Shown here one piece after another: positions 39,479-48,368 of a stretch of DNA of 64,000 nt (the first letter of the stretch is position 1; the number at the start of each line of letters is the position of its first letter). Both the position numbers and the translations under genes were made by a program. The DNA comes from Caldovatus sediminis (GTDB lineage Bacteria; Pseudomonadota; Alphaproteobacteria; Acetobacterales; Acetobacteraceae). The stretch is taken from NCBI RefSeq assembly GCF_014644455.1, contig NZ_BMKS01000002.1:62001-126000 (forward strand), in the 5' to 3' direction. Under the pieces are notes generated by a model that saw nothing but the letters and a program-made list of their open reading frames with translations, was not told the origin of the DNA and did not search any database.

Positions 39479-40530
39479 CCCCGCGCCGCCCCCTGCGCGC
39501 GGCGCTGCTCGGCGCCGCGGCGCTCGCGCTCGCCGCCGGGGCCTTCGCGCTGGCCGGCCGGGGCGAGGCGGAGCGGGCGGGCGCGCCGCAGGCCGCCGCG
39601 GCCGCGGCGCCGGCGCCCGCGGGCGTCGGCGCGCTCGGCCGCGTCGAGCCCGCCTCGCGCATCCGCCGGCTGAGCCAGCCGGGCGGCATGGCCGTCACCC
39701 GCCTCGCCGCGCTGTTCGTCGAGGAGGGGGACCAGGTCGCCGCCGGCCAGCTCCTCGCCGAGTTCGCCGACGCGGCGCAGAAGGACGCCGCGGTGGGGCA
39801 GGCCGAGGCGGCGCTCGCCGAGGCCCGCGCCCAGCTCGCCAGGACCCGCGCCGGCGGCCGGCCGAGCGAGATCGCCGCGCAGCGCGCGCGCATCGAGAGC
39901 CTCGCCGCGGCCGAGGAGATCGCCCGCCGCGACGCGGCGCGGACCGAGCGCCTCGTCCCCTCCGGCGCCGGCGCCGAGGCGGTGGCGGAGCGCAACCGCT
40001 TCGCCGCCCGCCGCGCCGCCGCCGAGCGCGCCGAGGCCGAGGCGCAGCTCGAGACCCTGCTGCGCCCGCGCCCCGAGGACGTGGCGCTGGCCGAGGCGCA
40101 GGTCGCGCGCGCCGAGGCGACGCTCGCCCGCGCCCGCGCCGATGCGGCGCTCGCCCGCGTGCACGCGCCCGTCGCCGGCACGGTGCTGCGCATCCACGCG
40201 CGCCCCGGCGACCAGGTCGGCCCCGACGGACTGCTGGAGCTCGCCGACCTCGGCCGCCTCGACGTCGTGGCCGAGGTCTACGAGACCGACCTGCCGCGGG
40301 TGCGGATCGGCGCGCCCGCCGAGATCGTCGTGCCGGGCGAGGCGCGCCGCTTCGGCGCGACGGTGCGCGAGATCGGCTGGGTGGTGCGCCGCACCGTCCA
40401 GGCCGGCACCGATCCGGTCGCCGCGGTGGACGCGCGCACGGTCGAGGTGCGGCTCGCGCTCGACGCCGAGGGAACGGCGGCGCTCGCGCGGCGCTCCAAC
40501 ATGCAGGTCCAGGTGGCGATCCGGCCATGA
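39475..40530 (+). CDS. HlyD family efflux adaptor (DevB-like)
   Basis: 351 residues, the periplasmic adaptor of an ABC exporter. N-terminal membrane anchor (about 10-28, LLGAAALALAAGAFALAG), then a lipoyl half-motif (VGALGRVEPASRIRR, VEEGDQVAAGQLLAEF), a long Ala/Glu/Arg-rich coiled coil (about 95-215), the second half-motif (VHAPVAGTVLRIHARPGDQV) and a beta-barrel domain. GTG at 39475 overlaps the tetR stop. The order adaptor-permease-ATPase matches the DevBCA type. Confidence 0.85.
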   Translation: MTPRRPLRAALLGAAALALAAGAFALAGRGEAERAGAPQAAAAAAPAPAGVGALGRVEPASRIRRLSQPGGMAVTRLAALFVEEGDQVAAGQLLAEFADAAQKDAAVGQAEAALAEARAQLARTRAGGRPSEIAAQRARIESLAAAEEIARRDAARTERLVPSGAGAEAVAERNRFAARRAAAERAEAEAQLETLLRPRPEDVALAEAQVARAEATLARARADAALARVHAPVAGTVLRIHARPGDQVGPDGLLELADLGRLDVVAEVYETDLPRVRIGAPAEIVVPGEARRFGATVREIGWVVRRTVQAGTDPVAAVDARTVEVRLALDAEGTAALARRSNMQVQVAIRP

Positions 40531-41816
40531 ACGAGATGGCGGCCGCGCCGAAGCTGCTGCCCTGGGCGCCGGAGCGGACGGGGGAGGGGACCGCGCCCCC
40601 TCCGTACGGACCCGGCGGGGGCGGGGAGGCGCCGCGCCCGGGCCGGGGGCGCCGCCTGCTCCTCCCCCTCCGCCTCGCCTGGCGGCAGCTCCGCGCCGAG
40701 CGCGCACGGCTGTTCTCCGCCCTCGCCGGCGTGATGTTCGCCTGCGTGCTGGTGTTCATGCAGCTCGGCTTCCGCGCCGCGCTGTTCGAGAGCGCGACCT
40801 CGCTCCTCTCCGCCATGCGCGCCGAGCTGTTCCTGATGCACCCGCTGACCACGGCGAGCTTCCGCCCGGAGCCGCTGCCGCGCGCCCGCGCCTTCCAGAC
40901 CCTCGCCCTGCCCGAGGTGGCGCAGGCGGTGCCGGTGTACATGGCGCAGGTCTCCTGGCGGAACCCGGAGACCGGCGCGCGGCGCATGATCCAGCTCGTC
41001 GGCTTCGACATGGAGGCCGGCGCCATGCGCTTCCCCGGCCTCGAAGCGGTCGCGGAGGCGCTGAAGCGGCCCGACACCGTCGCCTTCGACATCCGCTCCC
41101 GCCCCGAATTCGGCGACGTCGCCGGGCTCCTTGCCCGCGCGGGCGGCGCGCCGCTCAAGGTCGAGGCGGGCAACCGCGAGGTCGAGGTGGTCGGCCTCGT
41201 CGAGATCGGCGCGAGCTTCGGCGCCGACGGCAACATGATCACGAACGAGGTGAATTTCCGCCGCCTCGTCCCGCAGCGCCGGGCGAGCAACACCGACCTG
41301 GTCGCGCTGCGCCTCGTCCCCGGCGCCGACCCGCGCGCGGTGCAGGCCAGGCTGCGCGAGATCCTGCCGCGCGACGTCGTGGTGCTGACCCACGAGGAGC
41401 TGGTCGCGCACGAGCGCCGCTACTGGGAGGAGGCGACGCCGATCGGCTTCATCTTCGGCTTCGGCAGCGCGATGGGGCTGATCGTCGGCATGGTGATCGT
41501 CTATCAGATCCTGTTCAGCGACATCGCCGCCCACCTGCGCGAGTACGCGACGCTGAAGGCGATGGGCTATTCGGACGGCTACCTCGCGCGGGTGGTGATG
41601 GGCGCGGCGCTGATCCTGGCGGGGCTCGGCTTCGTCCCGGGCGCGGCGCTCTCCGCGGCGCTCTACGAGCTGGTCGGCGCGGCGACCTACCTGCCGCTCG
41701 GCATGACGCCCGGGCGCGCCGTGCTGGTCTTCGGCCTGATCTTCGCGATGTGCGCGGCGGCCGGCCTGCTCGCGGTGCGCAAGCTGCGCGACGCCAACCC
41801 GGCGGACATGTTCTGA
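40527..41816 (+). CDS. ABC exporter permease, FtsX-like (DevC-like)
   Basis: 429 residues. A Pro/Gly-rich start (about 1-45) precedes helix 1 (LFSALAGVMFACVLVFMQLGF), a large periplasmic domain (about 95-290), and three C-terminal helices (FIFGFGSAMGLIVGMVIVYQI, then about 350-375 and 395-415). The end LLAVRKLRDANPADMF is DevC-like. ATG at 40527 overlaps the adaptor stop (ATGA). Substrate unknown; DevBCA-type systems export lipids or glycolipids in cyanobacteria. Confidence 0.83.
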   Translation: MNEMAAAPKLLPWAPERTGEGTAPPPYGPGGGGEAPRPGRGRRLLLPLRLAWRQLRAERARLFSALAGVMFACVLVFMQLGFRAALFESATSLLSAMRAELFLMHPLTTASFRPEPLPRARAFQTLALPEVAQAVPVYMAQVSWRNPETGARRMIQLVGFDMEAGAMRFPGLEAVAEALKRPDTVAFDIRSRPEFGDVAGLLARAGGAPLKVEAGNREVEVVGLVEIGASFGADGNMITNEVNFRRLVPQRRASNTDLVALRLVPGADPRAVQARLREILPRDVVVLTHEELVAHERRYWEEATPIGFIFGFGSAMGLIVGMVIVYQILFSDIAAHLREYATLKAMGYSDGYLARVVMGAALILAGLGFVPGAALSAALYELVGAATYLPLGMTPGRAVLVFGLIFAMCAAAGLLAVRKLRDANPADMF

Positions 41817-42520
41817 TGCGCGAGGAGCCCCCCGTCCTCCTGCGCGGCGTGAGCTACGCCTACGGCGAGGGCGCGCTGCGCCGGCCCGTGCTGCGCGCGG
41901 TGGACCTCACGGTCGGCCCCGGCGAGATCGTGCTGCTGACCGGCCCCTCGGGCAGCGGCAAGACCACGCTGCTGACGCTGATCGGCGCGCTGCGGGCGAT
42001 GCAGGAGGGCAGCGCCGTGGTGCTCGGGCAGGAGCTGAACGGCGCCGGGGAGGCGCGGCGGATGGCGCTGCGCCGGCGCATCGGCTTCATCTTCCAGCAC
42101 CACAACCTGCTCGGCTTCCTCACCGCGCGGCAGAACGTGGCGATGGCGCTGGAACTCGACCCGGCGCTGGACGAGCGCGCCCGGCTCGGGCGCGCGGGCG
42201 CGATGCTGGAGGCGGTGGGCCTCGGCGGGCACGCGGACCACGTGCCGGCGCAGCTCTCCGGCGGGCAGCGCCAGCGCGTCGCCGTGGCCCGCGCGCTGGC
42301 GGGGTCGCCGGGCCTGGTGCTGGCCGACGAGCCGACCGCCGCGCTCGACCGCGCGAGCGGCGGCGAGGTGGTGCGGCTGCTGCGCGACCTCGCCCGCTCG
42401 CGCGGCGTGCCGATCCTGATGGTCACGCACGACCCCCGCATCCTCGACATCGCCGACCGGATCGTGGCGATGGAGGACGGGCGGATCGTGGAGGCGCCGG
42501 CCGGGGCGGCGGCCGACTAG
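41816..42520 (+). CDS. ABC exporter ATP-binding protein (DevA-like)
   Basis: 234 residues. Walker A GPSGSGKTT near 42-50, Q-loop FIFQHHNLLGFLTARQNV, signature LSGGQRQR near 147, Walker B LVLADEPTAALD near 167 and H-loop VTHDPR. LolD/DevA type. ATG at 41816 overlaps the permease stop (TGATG). The final G of its TAG stop is the first base of the structured repeat. Confidence 0.88.
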   Translation: MREEPPVLLRGVSYAYGEGALRRPVLRAVDLTVGPGEIVLLTGPSGSGKTTLLTLIGALRAMQEGSAVVLGQELNGAGEARRMALRRRIGFIFQHHNLLGFLTARQNVAMALELDPALDERARLGRAGAMLEAVGLGGHADHVPAQLSGGQRQRVAVARALAGSPGLVLADEPTAALDRASGGEVVRLLRDLARSRGVPILMVTHDPRILDIADRIVAMEDGRIVEAPAGAAAD

Positions 42521-42622
42521 AGCCGTTTTCGCTCGGCTGTGCGCGCTGCAACGGCTCTCGCTCGTTGTCTGCCGAGCAGATTCACGCTCCCGGCTGATTC
42601 CAGCCGTCCGCGATCTGCTCTA
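42520..42622. repeat. Structured intergenic repeat, copy 1
   Basis: About 103 bp starting GAGCCGTTTTCGCTCGGCTG. It contains three nested pairings: GAGCCGTT (42520-42527) with AACGGCTC (42550-42557); GAGCAGAT (42574-42581) with ATCTGCTC (42613-42620); and inside the latter CGGCTG/CAGCCG with an ATTC loop (42591-42606). It fills the gap between the convergent ATPase and SDR genes and contains the SDR stop codon (CTA at 42620-42622). A second copy at 53718 differs at 12 positions. Confidence 0.85.
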
Positions 42623-43390
42623 GACCGCGCCGCCGTCCACGATGAACTGCTGCGCCGTCACCATCCGGCTGTCGTCGGCGGCGAGCCAGAGCACCATGCG
42701 CGCGACGTCGGGCGGATGGAGGCGCCCCTTCAGGCACTGCCGCGCCATGGTCTCGGCCACGGCCTCCGGCGTCGCCCAGAGGGCGAGCTGGCGCTCGGTG
42801 AAGACCCAGCCGGGCACCACCTCGTTCACGCGGATGCCGAACGGGCCGAGGTCGCGCGCCAGGCCGCGCGTCAGCCCGCGCACCGCCGACTTCGCCGTGG
42901 TGTAGGCGGGCATGCCGCCCTCCGCCTTCATCCAGCTCACCGAGCCCATGTTGACGATCGAGCCCGCGCGCGCCGCCTTCATGTCCGGCGCGACGGCCTG
43001 GATGCAGAAGAACTGGTGGCGCAGGTTGGTGTGCATGCGCTCGTCCCAGTAGTCCGGCTCGACGGTCTCCCAGGCGTGCCGGTCGTCGCGCGCGGCGTTG
43101 TTGACGAGCACGTTGACCGGGCCGAGTTCCCGCCTCGCGGCCGCGACCGCGGCGCGCAGGGCGGCGATGTCGCGCAGGTCGCAGAAGAGGAAGCGCGCGC
43201 CGGTGCGCCGCGCGACCTCCTCGCCGGCGGCACGGTCGAAATCGAGGAAGGCGACGCGCGACCCCTGCTCGGCGAGGTGCTCGACGACGCTGGCGCCGAT
43301 GCCGGTGGCGCCGCCGGTGACGAGCACGACCTTGCCGGCGAGGCTCGGGTAGCGGGCGAAGGCGGGCTGCTGCTGCGGATCGTCGGGCAT
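42620..43390 (-). CDS. SDR family oxidoreductase
   Basis: 256 residues. Cofactor motif TGGATGIG at about 25-32, NNAA at 97-100, catalytic Y163-x3-K167 in PAYTTAKSA with a serine near 150-152. Acidic residues in FLDFDRA suggest NAD(H). It resembles sugar (arabinose/galactose) dehydrogenase-type SDRs, but the substrate is not determined. Its TAG stop lies in the structured repeat. ATG 43390; a short divergent or same-strand gap of 73 bp separates it from the M23 peptidase gene upstream... the peptidase is on the same strand and ends at 43464. Confidence 0.85.
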   Translation of the reverse strand: MPDDPQQQPAFARYPSLAGKVVLVTGGATGIGASVVEHLAEQGSRVAFLDFDRAAGEEVARRTGARFLFCDLRDIAALRAAVAAARRELGPVNVLVNNAARDDRHAWETVEPDYWDERMHTNLRHQFFCIQAVAPDMKAARAGSIVNMGSVSWMKAEGGMPAYTTAKSAVRGLTRGLARDLGPFGIRVNEVVPGWVFTERQLALWATPEAVAETMARQCLKGRLHPPDVARMVLWLAADDSRMVTAQQFIVDGGAV

Positions 43391-43463
43391 GGCGGCGTCC
43401 CCTGGCTGGTGCCGGTCGGCGCGGTGCCAACGCGCCGCGCCGGGGGCGCGTTGCGGAGCCGAC

Positions 43464-44288
43464 TCAGGCCGGCGGCAGCACCGGCTGCGGGTCGAGGAAG
43501 GTCTGGTACCAGGACAGGCCGAAATGCAGGTGCGGGCCGGTGACGCGCCCGGTGGCGCCGATCGCGCCGATGCGCTCGCCCTGCTCGACCTCCGCCCCCT
43601 CGGGCACGACGGCCTCGCTCAGATGGGCGTAGAGCGTGTTCACCCCATGGCCGTGGTCCACCACCAGCAGGCGGCCGAAGAAGAAGAACTCGCCCGCCAG
43701 CGTCACCCGCCCGGAGGCGGCGGCGAGCACCGGCGTCCCGACCGGGGCGGCGATGTCGAAGCCGAGATGCGGCTGGCGCGGCTCCCCGTTGAGGATGCGC
43801 TGGCTGCCGTACACGCCGCTGATCCGCCCCCGCGCCGGCCAGCCGAAGCCGCGCGCGAAGTCGGTGCGCGCGCTGTCGGTGGCGCGCGCCGCGGCGAGCC
43901 GCTCGCGCTCGGCGCGGATGCGCGCGAGCGCCGCCGCGTCCGGCGTCACCTGCGCCGGCGGCAGGCCGGTGATGCGCTGCACCGGCCATTGCCGCCGCGC
44001 GACGAGGATCCGGCGGACCTCCCGCCGCCCGTCGGGATCGGTGACGGCGAGCGTCGCCTCCGCGCCGTGATCGCGGCCGAAGCCGAAGGCGAAGGCGCCG
44101 TCCGCGCCGACGCGCACCGCGCGGCCATCGAGCGCGAGCCGCGTCCCCGGCGCCGCCCGCCCGACGATCAGCGCCCCTTGCGCCGGCGCGCCCTGCCACT
44201 CGACCGCGCCGGCGGGGCGGGGCGCCGCGAGCAGGGCGAGGGCGCCACCGAGCGCGGCGCGGCGGGCGAGGACGGGCGCCTCCCTCAC
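43464..44288 (-). CDS. M23 family metallopeptidase (LysM-less)
   Basis: 274 residues, exported peptidoglycan endopeptidase of the LytM/M23 fold. The signal (LARRAALGGALALLAA) is cleaved near AGAVE. The catalytic domain is C-terminal (about 160-270): HLGFDIAAPVGTPV provides the first His and Asp ligands, YAHLSEA follows, and HLHFGLSW carries the last His. The N-terminal beta-rich part (30-110) is a non-catalytic domain. GTG at 44288 overlaps the xseA stop (GTGA), so the two are coupled. May be a cell-wall enzyme or an activator. Confidence 0.85.
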   Translation of the reverse strand: MREAPVLARRAALGGALALLAAPRPAGAVEWQGAPAQGALIVGRAAPGTRLALDGRAVRVGADGAFAFGFGRDHGAEATLAVTDPDGRREVRRILVARRQWPVQRITGLPPAQVTPDAAALARIRAERERLAAARATDSARTDFARGFGWPARGRISGVYGSQRILNGEPRQPHLGFDIAAPVGTPVLAAASGRVTLAGEFFFFGRLLVVDHGHGVNTLYAHLSEAVVPEGAEVEQGERIGAIGATGRVTGPHLHFGLSWYQTFLDPQPVLPPA

Positions 44289-45772
44289 AGCAGCGCCCCC
44301 TGCCGCGGCTCGCGCGGCGAGGAGGTCGCGCGCCGGTCGCGCAGCGGCCGCGGCGCCCCGCCGGCCGCCACGGCGTCCACCGTGCCGTCGGCGAAGCCGA
44401 GGGCGAGGCGCTGCCCCGCCGCCACCTGCGCCGCGCGCGTCACCGGCTCCCCCGCCTCGCCGCGCACCAGCGCGAAGCCGCGCGCGAGCACCGCCTGGTA
44501 GGAGACGCCCTCGAGCCGCGCCGCCATGCCGGCCAGCGCGGTGCGCCTCTCGCGGATCAGCGCCCGGACCGGCGCGTCGGAGAAGCTGACCAGCGCGCGC
44601 TCGCATTTCCAGGCCTCGTGCCGCCGCCTCCAGGCGGCCTCGATGCGCGTGCGCAGCAGGCCGAGGGCGGCGCGGCGCGCGGCGATGGCCTCGCGCGGGT
44701 GCGGCACGCGCAAGGGCGCCAGGGTCTCGCGCCGCGCGCGCAGCAGCGCCGCCGCCGCGCGGTCCAGGCGCTCCGCCCGGTCGTCGAGGCGCTGGCGCGC
44801 CTGCTGCACCCGGCCCGGCACGTCGGGCAGGCGGCGCTCGGCGCCGAGCAGGCGCAGCCTGGCCCCGTTCAGCGCGTGCGCCGCGGCCTGCTGCAGCCGC
44901 GCCGCGGTGTGGGCGAGGTCGGCGAGGAGGTCGGCGCGCGCCGGCACCGCCATCTCCGCCGCCGCGGTCGGCGTCGGCGCGCGGCGGTCGGCGGCGAAGT
45001 CGAGCAGCGTCGTGTCGGTCTCGTGCCCGACGGCGGAGATCAGCGGGATCGAGCACGCCGCCGCGGCGCGGACCACCACCTCCTCGTTGAAGGCCATCAG
45101 GTCCTCGAGGCTGCCGCCGCCGCGCGCGACGATCAGCACGTCCGGGCGCGGGATGGGGCCGCCCGCCGGCAGCGCGTCCATGCCGCGGATCGCCGCGGCG
45201 ATCTGCTCCGCCGCGCCCGCACCCTGCACCGCGACGGGCCAGAGCAGGATGCGGCGCGGGAAGCGGCGCGCGATGGTGGTGCGGATGTCCTGGATCACCG
45301 CGCCCTGCGGCGAGGTGACGACGCCGATCACCTCCGGCAGGCGGGGCAGGGGCACCTTGCGCGCCTCGTCGAACAGCCCCTCGGCGAGCAGCCTCTGGCG
45401 CAGCTTCTCGATCCGGGCGAGCAGCGCCCCGGTGCCCGCGTACTCCATCCGCTCGACGACGAGCTGGTAGCGGGAACGGTCCGGATAGGTGCTGATCCGC
45501 CCGGTCGCTATCACCTCGAGGCCGTTCTCCGGCACGAGGCCGAGCTGCGGCACGCGGGTCTTCCACACCACGGCCTCGAGCCTGGCCCATTCGTCCTTGA
45601 GCGAGAGATAGACGTGGCCCGAGTGGTAGCGCTTCAGCTCGGTGATCTCGCCGCGCACGCGCACGCGGCCGAAGGCGCCCTCGAGCGTTCGCTTGATGGC
45701 GCCGGCGATCTCGGAGACCGCGTATTCGGGCGTGTTCGTCGGCGGGTGCGACTCGCGGGGCAGGCTGTCCAT
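44285..45772 (-). CDS. xseA: Exodeoxyribonuclease VII large subunit
   Basis: 495 residues. XseA forms the active core of ExoVII, a single-strand-specific nuclease. N-terminal OB domain (about 15-110: GRVRVRGEITELKRYHSGHV, YLSLKDEWARLEAVVWK), catalytic domain with GVVTSPQGAVIQDI, RGGGSLEDLMAFNEE and GHETDTTLLDF, then the long coiled-coil region (about 280-420) and C-terminal segment. ATG 45772. The small subunit xseB is not adjacent. A LexA-type box lies 48 bp upstream. Confidence 0.93.
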   Translation of the reverse strand: MDSLPRESHPPTNTPEYAVSEIAGAIKRTLEGAFGRVRVRGEITELKRYHSGHVYLSLKDEWARLEAVVWKTRVPQLGLVPENGLEVIATGRISTYPDRSRYQLVVERMEYAGTGALLARIEKLRQRLLAEGLFDEARKVPLPRLPEVIGVVTSPQGAVIQDIRTTIARRFPRRILLWPVAVQGAGAAEQIAAAIRGMDALPAGGPIPRPDVLIVARGGGSLEDLMAFNEEVVVRAAAACSIPLISAVGHETDTTLLDFAADRRAPTPTAAAEMAVPARADLLADLAHTAARLQQAAAHALNGARLRLLGAERRLPDVPGRVQQARQRLDDRAERLDRAAAALLRARRETLAPLRVPHPREAIAARRAALGLLRTRIEAAWRRRHEAWKCERALVSFSDAPVRALIRERRTALAGMAARLEGVSYQAVLARGFALVRGEAGEPVTRAAQVAAGQRLALGFADGTVDAVAAGGAPRPLRDRRATSSPREPRQGALL

Positions 45773-45819
45773 GCGCGGACACTATGCTAAGGGCCCGGCG
45801 CTGCGGAACGTTCCGTGAT

Positions 45820-45834
45820 GTTCGTGGTTTGTTC
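45820..45834. promoter_or_regulatory. Candidate LexA (SOS) box between xseA and purD
   Basis: GTTC-GTGGTTT-GTTC is an exact match to the alphaproteobacterial LexA motif GTTC-N7-GTTC. It is 48 bp upstream of the xseA ATG and 19 bp upstream of the purD ATG. A palindrome GGAACGTTCC lies just beside it (45805-45814). On the xseA side, CATAGT ends 8 nt before the ATG and could be the -10 hexamer. Confidence 0.5.
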
Positions 45835-45852
45835 TGGAAAGGCGGGGGCAGG

Positions 45853-47121
45853 ATGAAGGTCCTGGTGGTAGGGGGCGGCGGACGGGAACACGCGCTGTGC
45901 TGGTCGCTCGCATCCTCGCCGCTGCTGACGAGGCTGTGGTGCGCCCCGGGCAACGCGGGGATCGCGGAGGTCGCGGAATGCGTGCCGATCGGCGCGGAGG
46001 ACGTGCCCGCGCTGGTCCGCTTCGCGCGCGACAACGCGGCCGATCTGGTCGTCGCCGGGCCGGAGGCGCCGCTGACCCTCGGCCTCGCCGACGCCTGCGC
46101 CGCCGCCGGGCTGCGCTGCTTCGGGCCGAGCGCCGCGGCGGCCCGGCTCGAGGGCAGCAAGGCCTTCGCCCGCGAGGTCTGCGCGGCCGCCGGCGTCCCC
46201 GGCCCCCGCTGGCGCCGCTTCGACGACCCGGCCGCGGCGCGCGCCCACATCCGCGCCGAGGGCGCGCCGATCGTGGTCAAGGCGGACGGGCTCGCCGCCG
46301 GCAAGGGCGTCGTCGTCGCCGCCACCGTCGAGGAGGCGGAGGCGGCCGTCGCCGACCTCATGGAGCGCCGCGTGCACGGCGCGGCCGGCGCGACCGTGCT
46401 GGTCGAGGAATGCCTGGCGGGCGAGGAGGTCTCCTTCTTCGCCCTCTGCGACGGCACCCATGCCGTGCCGCTCGCCGCCGCGCAGGACCACAAGCGCGTG
46501 GGCGAGGGCGACACCGGCCCCAACACCGGCGGCATGGGCGCCTATTCCCCGCCGCCCGTCTTCACCGAGGCGCTGCGCGACGAGGTCATGGCCCGCATCG
46601 TCCGCCCGACCCTCGCCGAGATGGCGCGGCGCGGCGCGCCCTTCCGCGGCGTGCTGTTCGTCGGGCTGATGCTGACCGCCGAGGGCCCGCGGCTGGTCGA
46701 GTTCAACGTCCGCTTCGGCGACCCCGAATGCCAGGCGCTGATGGTGCGGCTGCGCTCCGACCTGCTGGCGGCGCTGCTCGCCGCCTGCGACGGCGAGCTC
46801 GCGGATTTCGACCTGCGGTGGGCGCCGCTGCATTCCCTCGTCGTGGTCATGGCCGCGAGGGGCTATCCGGGCGCCTACGCCAGGGGCAGCGAGATCCGCG
46901 GCCTCGACCGCGCGGCGCGGGTCCCCGGCGTGCAGGTCTTCCATGCCGGGACGGCGCGCCGCGCGGACGGTGCCCTGATCGCGGCCGGCGGGCGCGTGCT
47001 CGGCGTTGCCGCGACGGGCGCGACGCTGCGCGAAGCCCGCGACGCCGCCTACGCGGCGGTGGACGCGATCGACTGGCCGGAGGGCTTCTGCCGCCGCGAC
47101 ATCGGCTGGCGCGCGCTGTAG
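45853..47121 (+). CDS. purD: Phosphoribosylamine-glycine ligase
   Basis: 422 residues, second enzyme-specific step of purine synthesis, making GAR from phosphoribosylamine, glycine and ATP. N-terminal VLVVGGGGREHALCW, ATP-grasp elements VVKADGLAAGKGVVVA, VEECLAGEEVSFFALCDG, QDHKRVGEGDTGPNTGGMGAYSP, and NVRFGDPECQALM are all present. ATG 45853 with GGGGGCAGG before it. Divergent from xseA. Confidence 0.95.
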   Translation: MKVLVVGGGGREHALCWSLASSPLLTRLWCAPGNAGIAEVAECVPIGAEDVPALVRFARDNAADLVVAGPEAPLTLGLADACAAAGLRCFGPSAAAARLEGSKAFAREVCAAAGVPGPRWRRFDDPAAARAHIRAEGAPIVVKADGLAAGKGVVVAATVEEAEAAVADLMERRVHGAAGATVLVEECLAGEEVSFFALCDGTHAVPLAAAQDHKRVGEGDTGPNTGGMGAYSPPPVFTEALRDEVMARIVRPTLAEMARRGAPFRGVLFVGLMLTAEGPRLVEFNVRFGDPECQALMVRLRSDLLAALLAACDGELADFDLRWAPLHSLVVVMAARGYPGAYARGSEIRGLDRAARVPGVQVFHAGTARRADGALIAAGGRVLGVAATGATLREARDAAYAAVDAIDWPEGFCRRDIGWRAL

Positions 47122-47263
47122 CGCCGCCCCCGCGGCGGCCGGCCGGCGGCGCCCCCCGCACGGAACGCTGGACTTTGTGCTGCCCCCTCCGGCCATAGTC
47201 CCGGGTCATCAAGGCGCGCCGGCCACGCATGCCGGCCGCCATCCACAGGGAGACCCGATCGCC

Positions 47264-48238
47264 ATGGCCCCGCTGCCTCTCGCCCGCCGCACCGCCCTCG
47301 CCCTCGCCGGCGCCGGTGCGCTCGCCCGCCCGGCGCGCGCGCAGGGCCGCTTCCCGGAGCGGCCGATCCGCATGATCTGCCCGTGGCCGCCGGGCGGCTC
47401 GACCGACGTGCAGATGCGCTCGATCTGCGAGATCGCCGCCCGCCACCTCGGCCAGCCGGTGGTCATCGACAACCGTCCCGGGGTCTCCGGCACGCTCGGC
47501 GCACAGGCGGTCAAGGACGCGCGGCCGGACGGCTACACGCTGACGCAGATGCCGATCACGGTGTTCCGGATCCCGCAGATGATGGAGCGGCCAAGCTTCG
47601 ACCCGCTTCGGGACTTCACCTACGTGATCCACGTCACCGGCTACCTGTTCGGCGTGGTGGTGCGCTCCGACCGGCCCTGGCGCACCTGGCAGGACTTCAT
47701 CGCCCATGCCAGGGCCAATCCCGGCAAGGTCACCTACGGCACGCCGGGGGTCGGCTCCTCGCTGCACATCACCATGGAGCGGATCGGCCAGGCCCTCGGC
47801 ATCGACTGGATCCACGTGCCCTTCCGCGGCGGGGCGGAGAACATCCGCTCGACGCTCGGCGGCACCATCGACGCCTCCGCCGAGGGCTCGAGCTGGGCGC
47901 CGCTCGTGCAGGAGGGGAAGCTGCGCCTGCTCGTCGTGTGGTCGGCCGAGCGGGTGAGGAACTTCCCCGAGGTGCCGACGCTGCGCGAGGTCGGGATCGA
48001 CATCGTCTCCGAGTCCCCGTACGGCTTCGCCGGGCCGAAGGGCATGGATCCGGGCGTGGTGCGGGTGCTGCACGACGCCTTCAAGGAGGCGCTGTTCGAC
48101 CCCGTGCACCTGCAGGTGCTCGACCGCCTCGACATGAGGCCCCGCTACATGAACGGCGAGGACTACGCCGCGTTCGTGCAGCGGCTCTACCGCGAGGAGG
48201 GCGAGATGGTCCGCCGCCTCGGCCTGCGGATGAGCTGA
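47264..48238 (+). CDS. Bug-type tricarboxylate transporter substrate-binding protein (copy 1)
   Basis: 324 residues, TctC family periplasmic receptor. Signal MAPLPLARRTALALAGAGAL cleaved near ARAQG. Mature part begins RFPERPIRMICPWPPGGSTD, with the family patterns ENRPGxxG (here DNRPGVSG), VTYGTPGVGSSLHITMERI, HVPFRGGAE and FPEVPTLREVG. It is a tandem near-duplicate of the next gene. No TctA or TctB membrane subunit is in the window, as is common for Bug genes. Ligands of this family are small carboxylates or amides. Confidence 0.9.
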   Translation: MAPLPLARRTALALAGAGALARPARAQGRFPERPIRMICPWPPGGSTDVQMRSICEIAARHLGQPVVIDNRPGVSGTLGAQAVKDARPDGYTLTQMPITVFRIPQMMERPSFDPLRDFTYVIHVTGYLFGVVVRSDRPWRTWQDFIAHARANPGKVTYGTPGVGSSLHITMERIGQALGIDWIHVPFRGGAENIRSTLGGTIDASAEGSSWAPLVQEGKLRLLVVWSAERVRNFPEVPTLREVGIDIVSESPYGFAGPKGMDPGVVRVLHDAFKEALFDPVHLQVLDRLDMRPRYMNGEDYAAFVQRLYREEGEMVRRLGLRMS

Positions 48239-48262
48239 CGCGCGGCCGCCGGCGCCGCGGCG

Positions 48263-48281
48263 GGCCGGCTGGACGCCGGCC
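48263..48281. terminator. Hairpin between the two Bug genes
   Basis: Perfect 7-bp stem GGCCGGC/GCCGGCC around TGGAC in the 130-bp gap. No T-run. It could slow transcription or protect the 3' end of copy 1. Confidence 0.3.
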
Positions 48282-48368
48282 GGCGCGCCCGGCTATGGCA
48301 CGCGCGTGAACGATCAGAAGGGGCCGGCCGCAGAGGCCGGCCCCGGGTTCCGGAAGGACCGACCCGCC

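Noticed and set aside
48290-48310. TGGCACG before Bug copy 2 as a sigma-54 site
   Set aside because: The -12 GC is not at the required distance.
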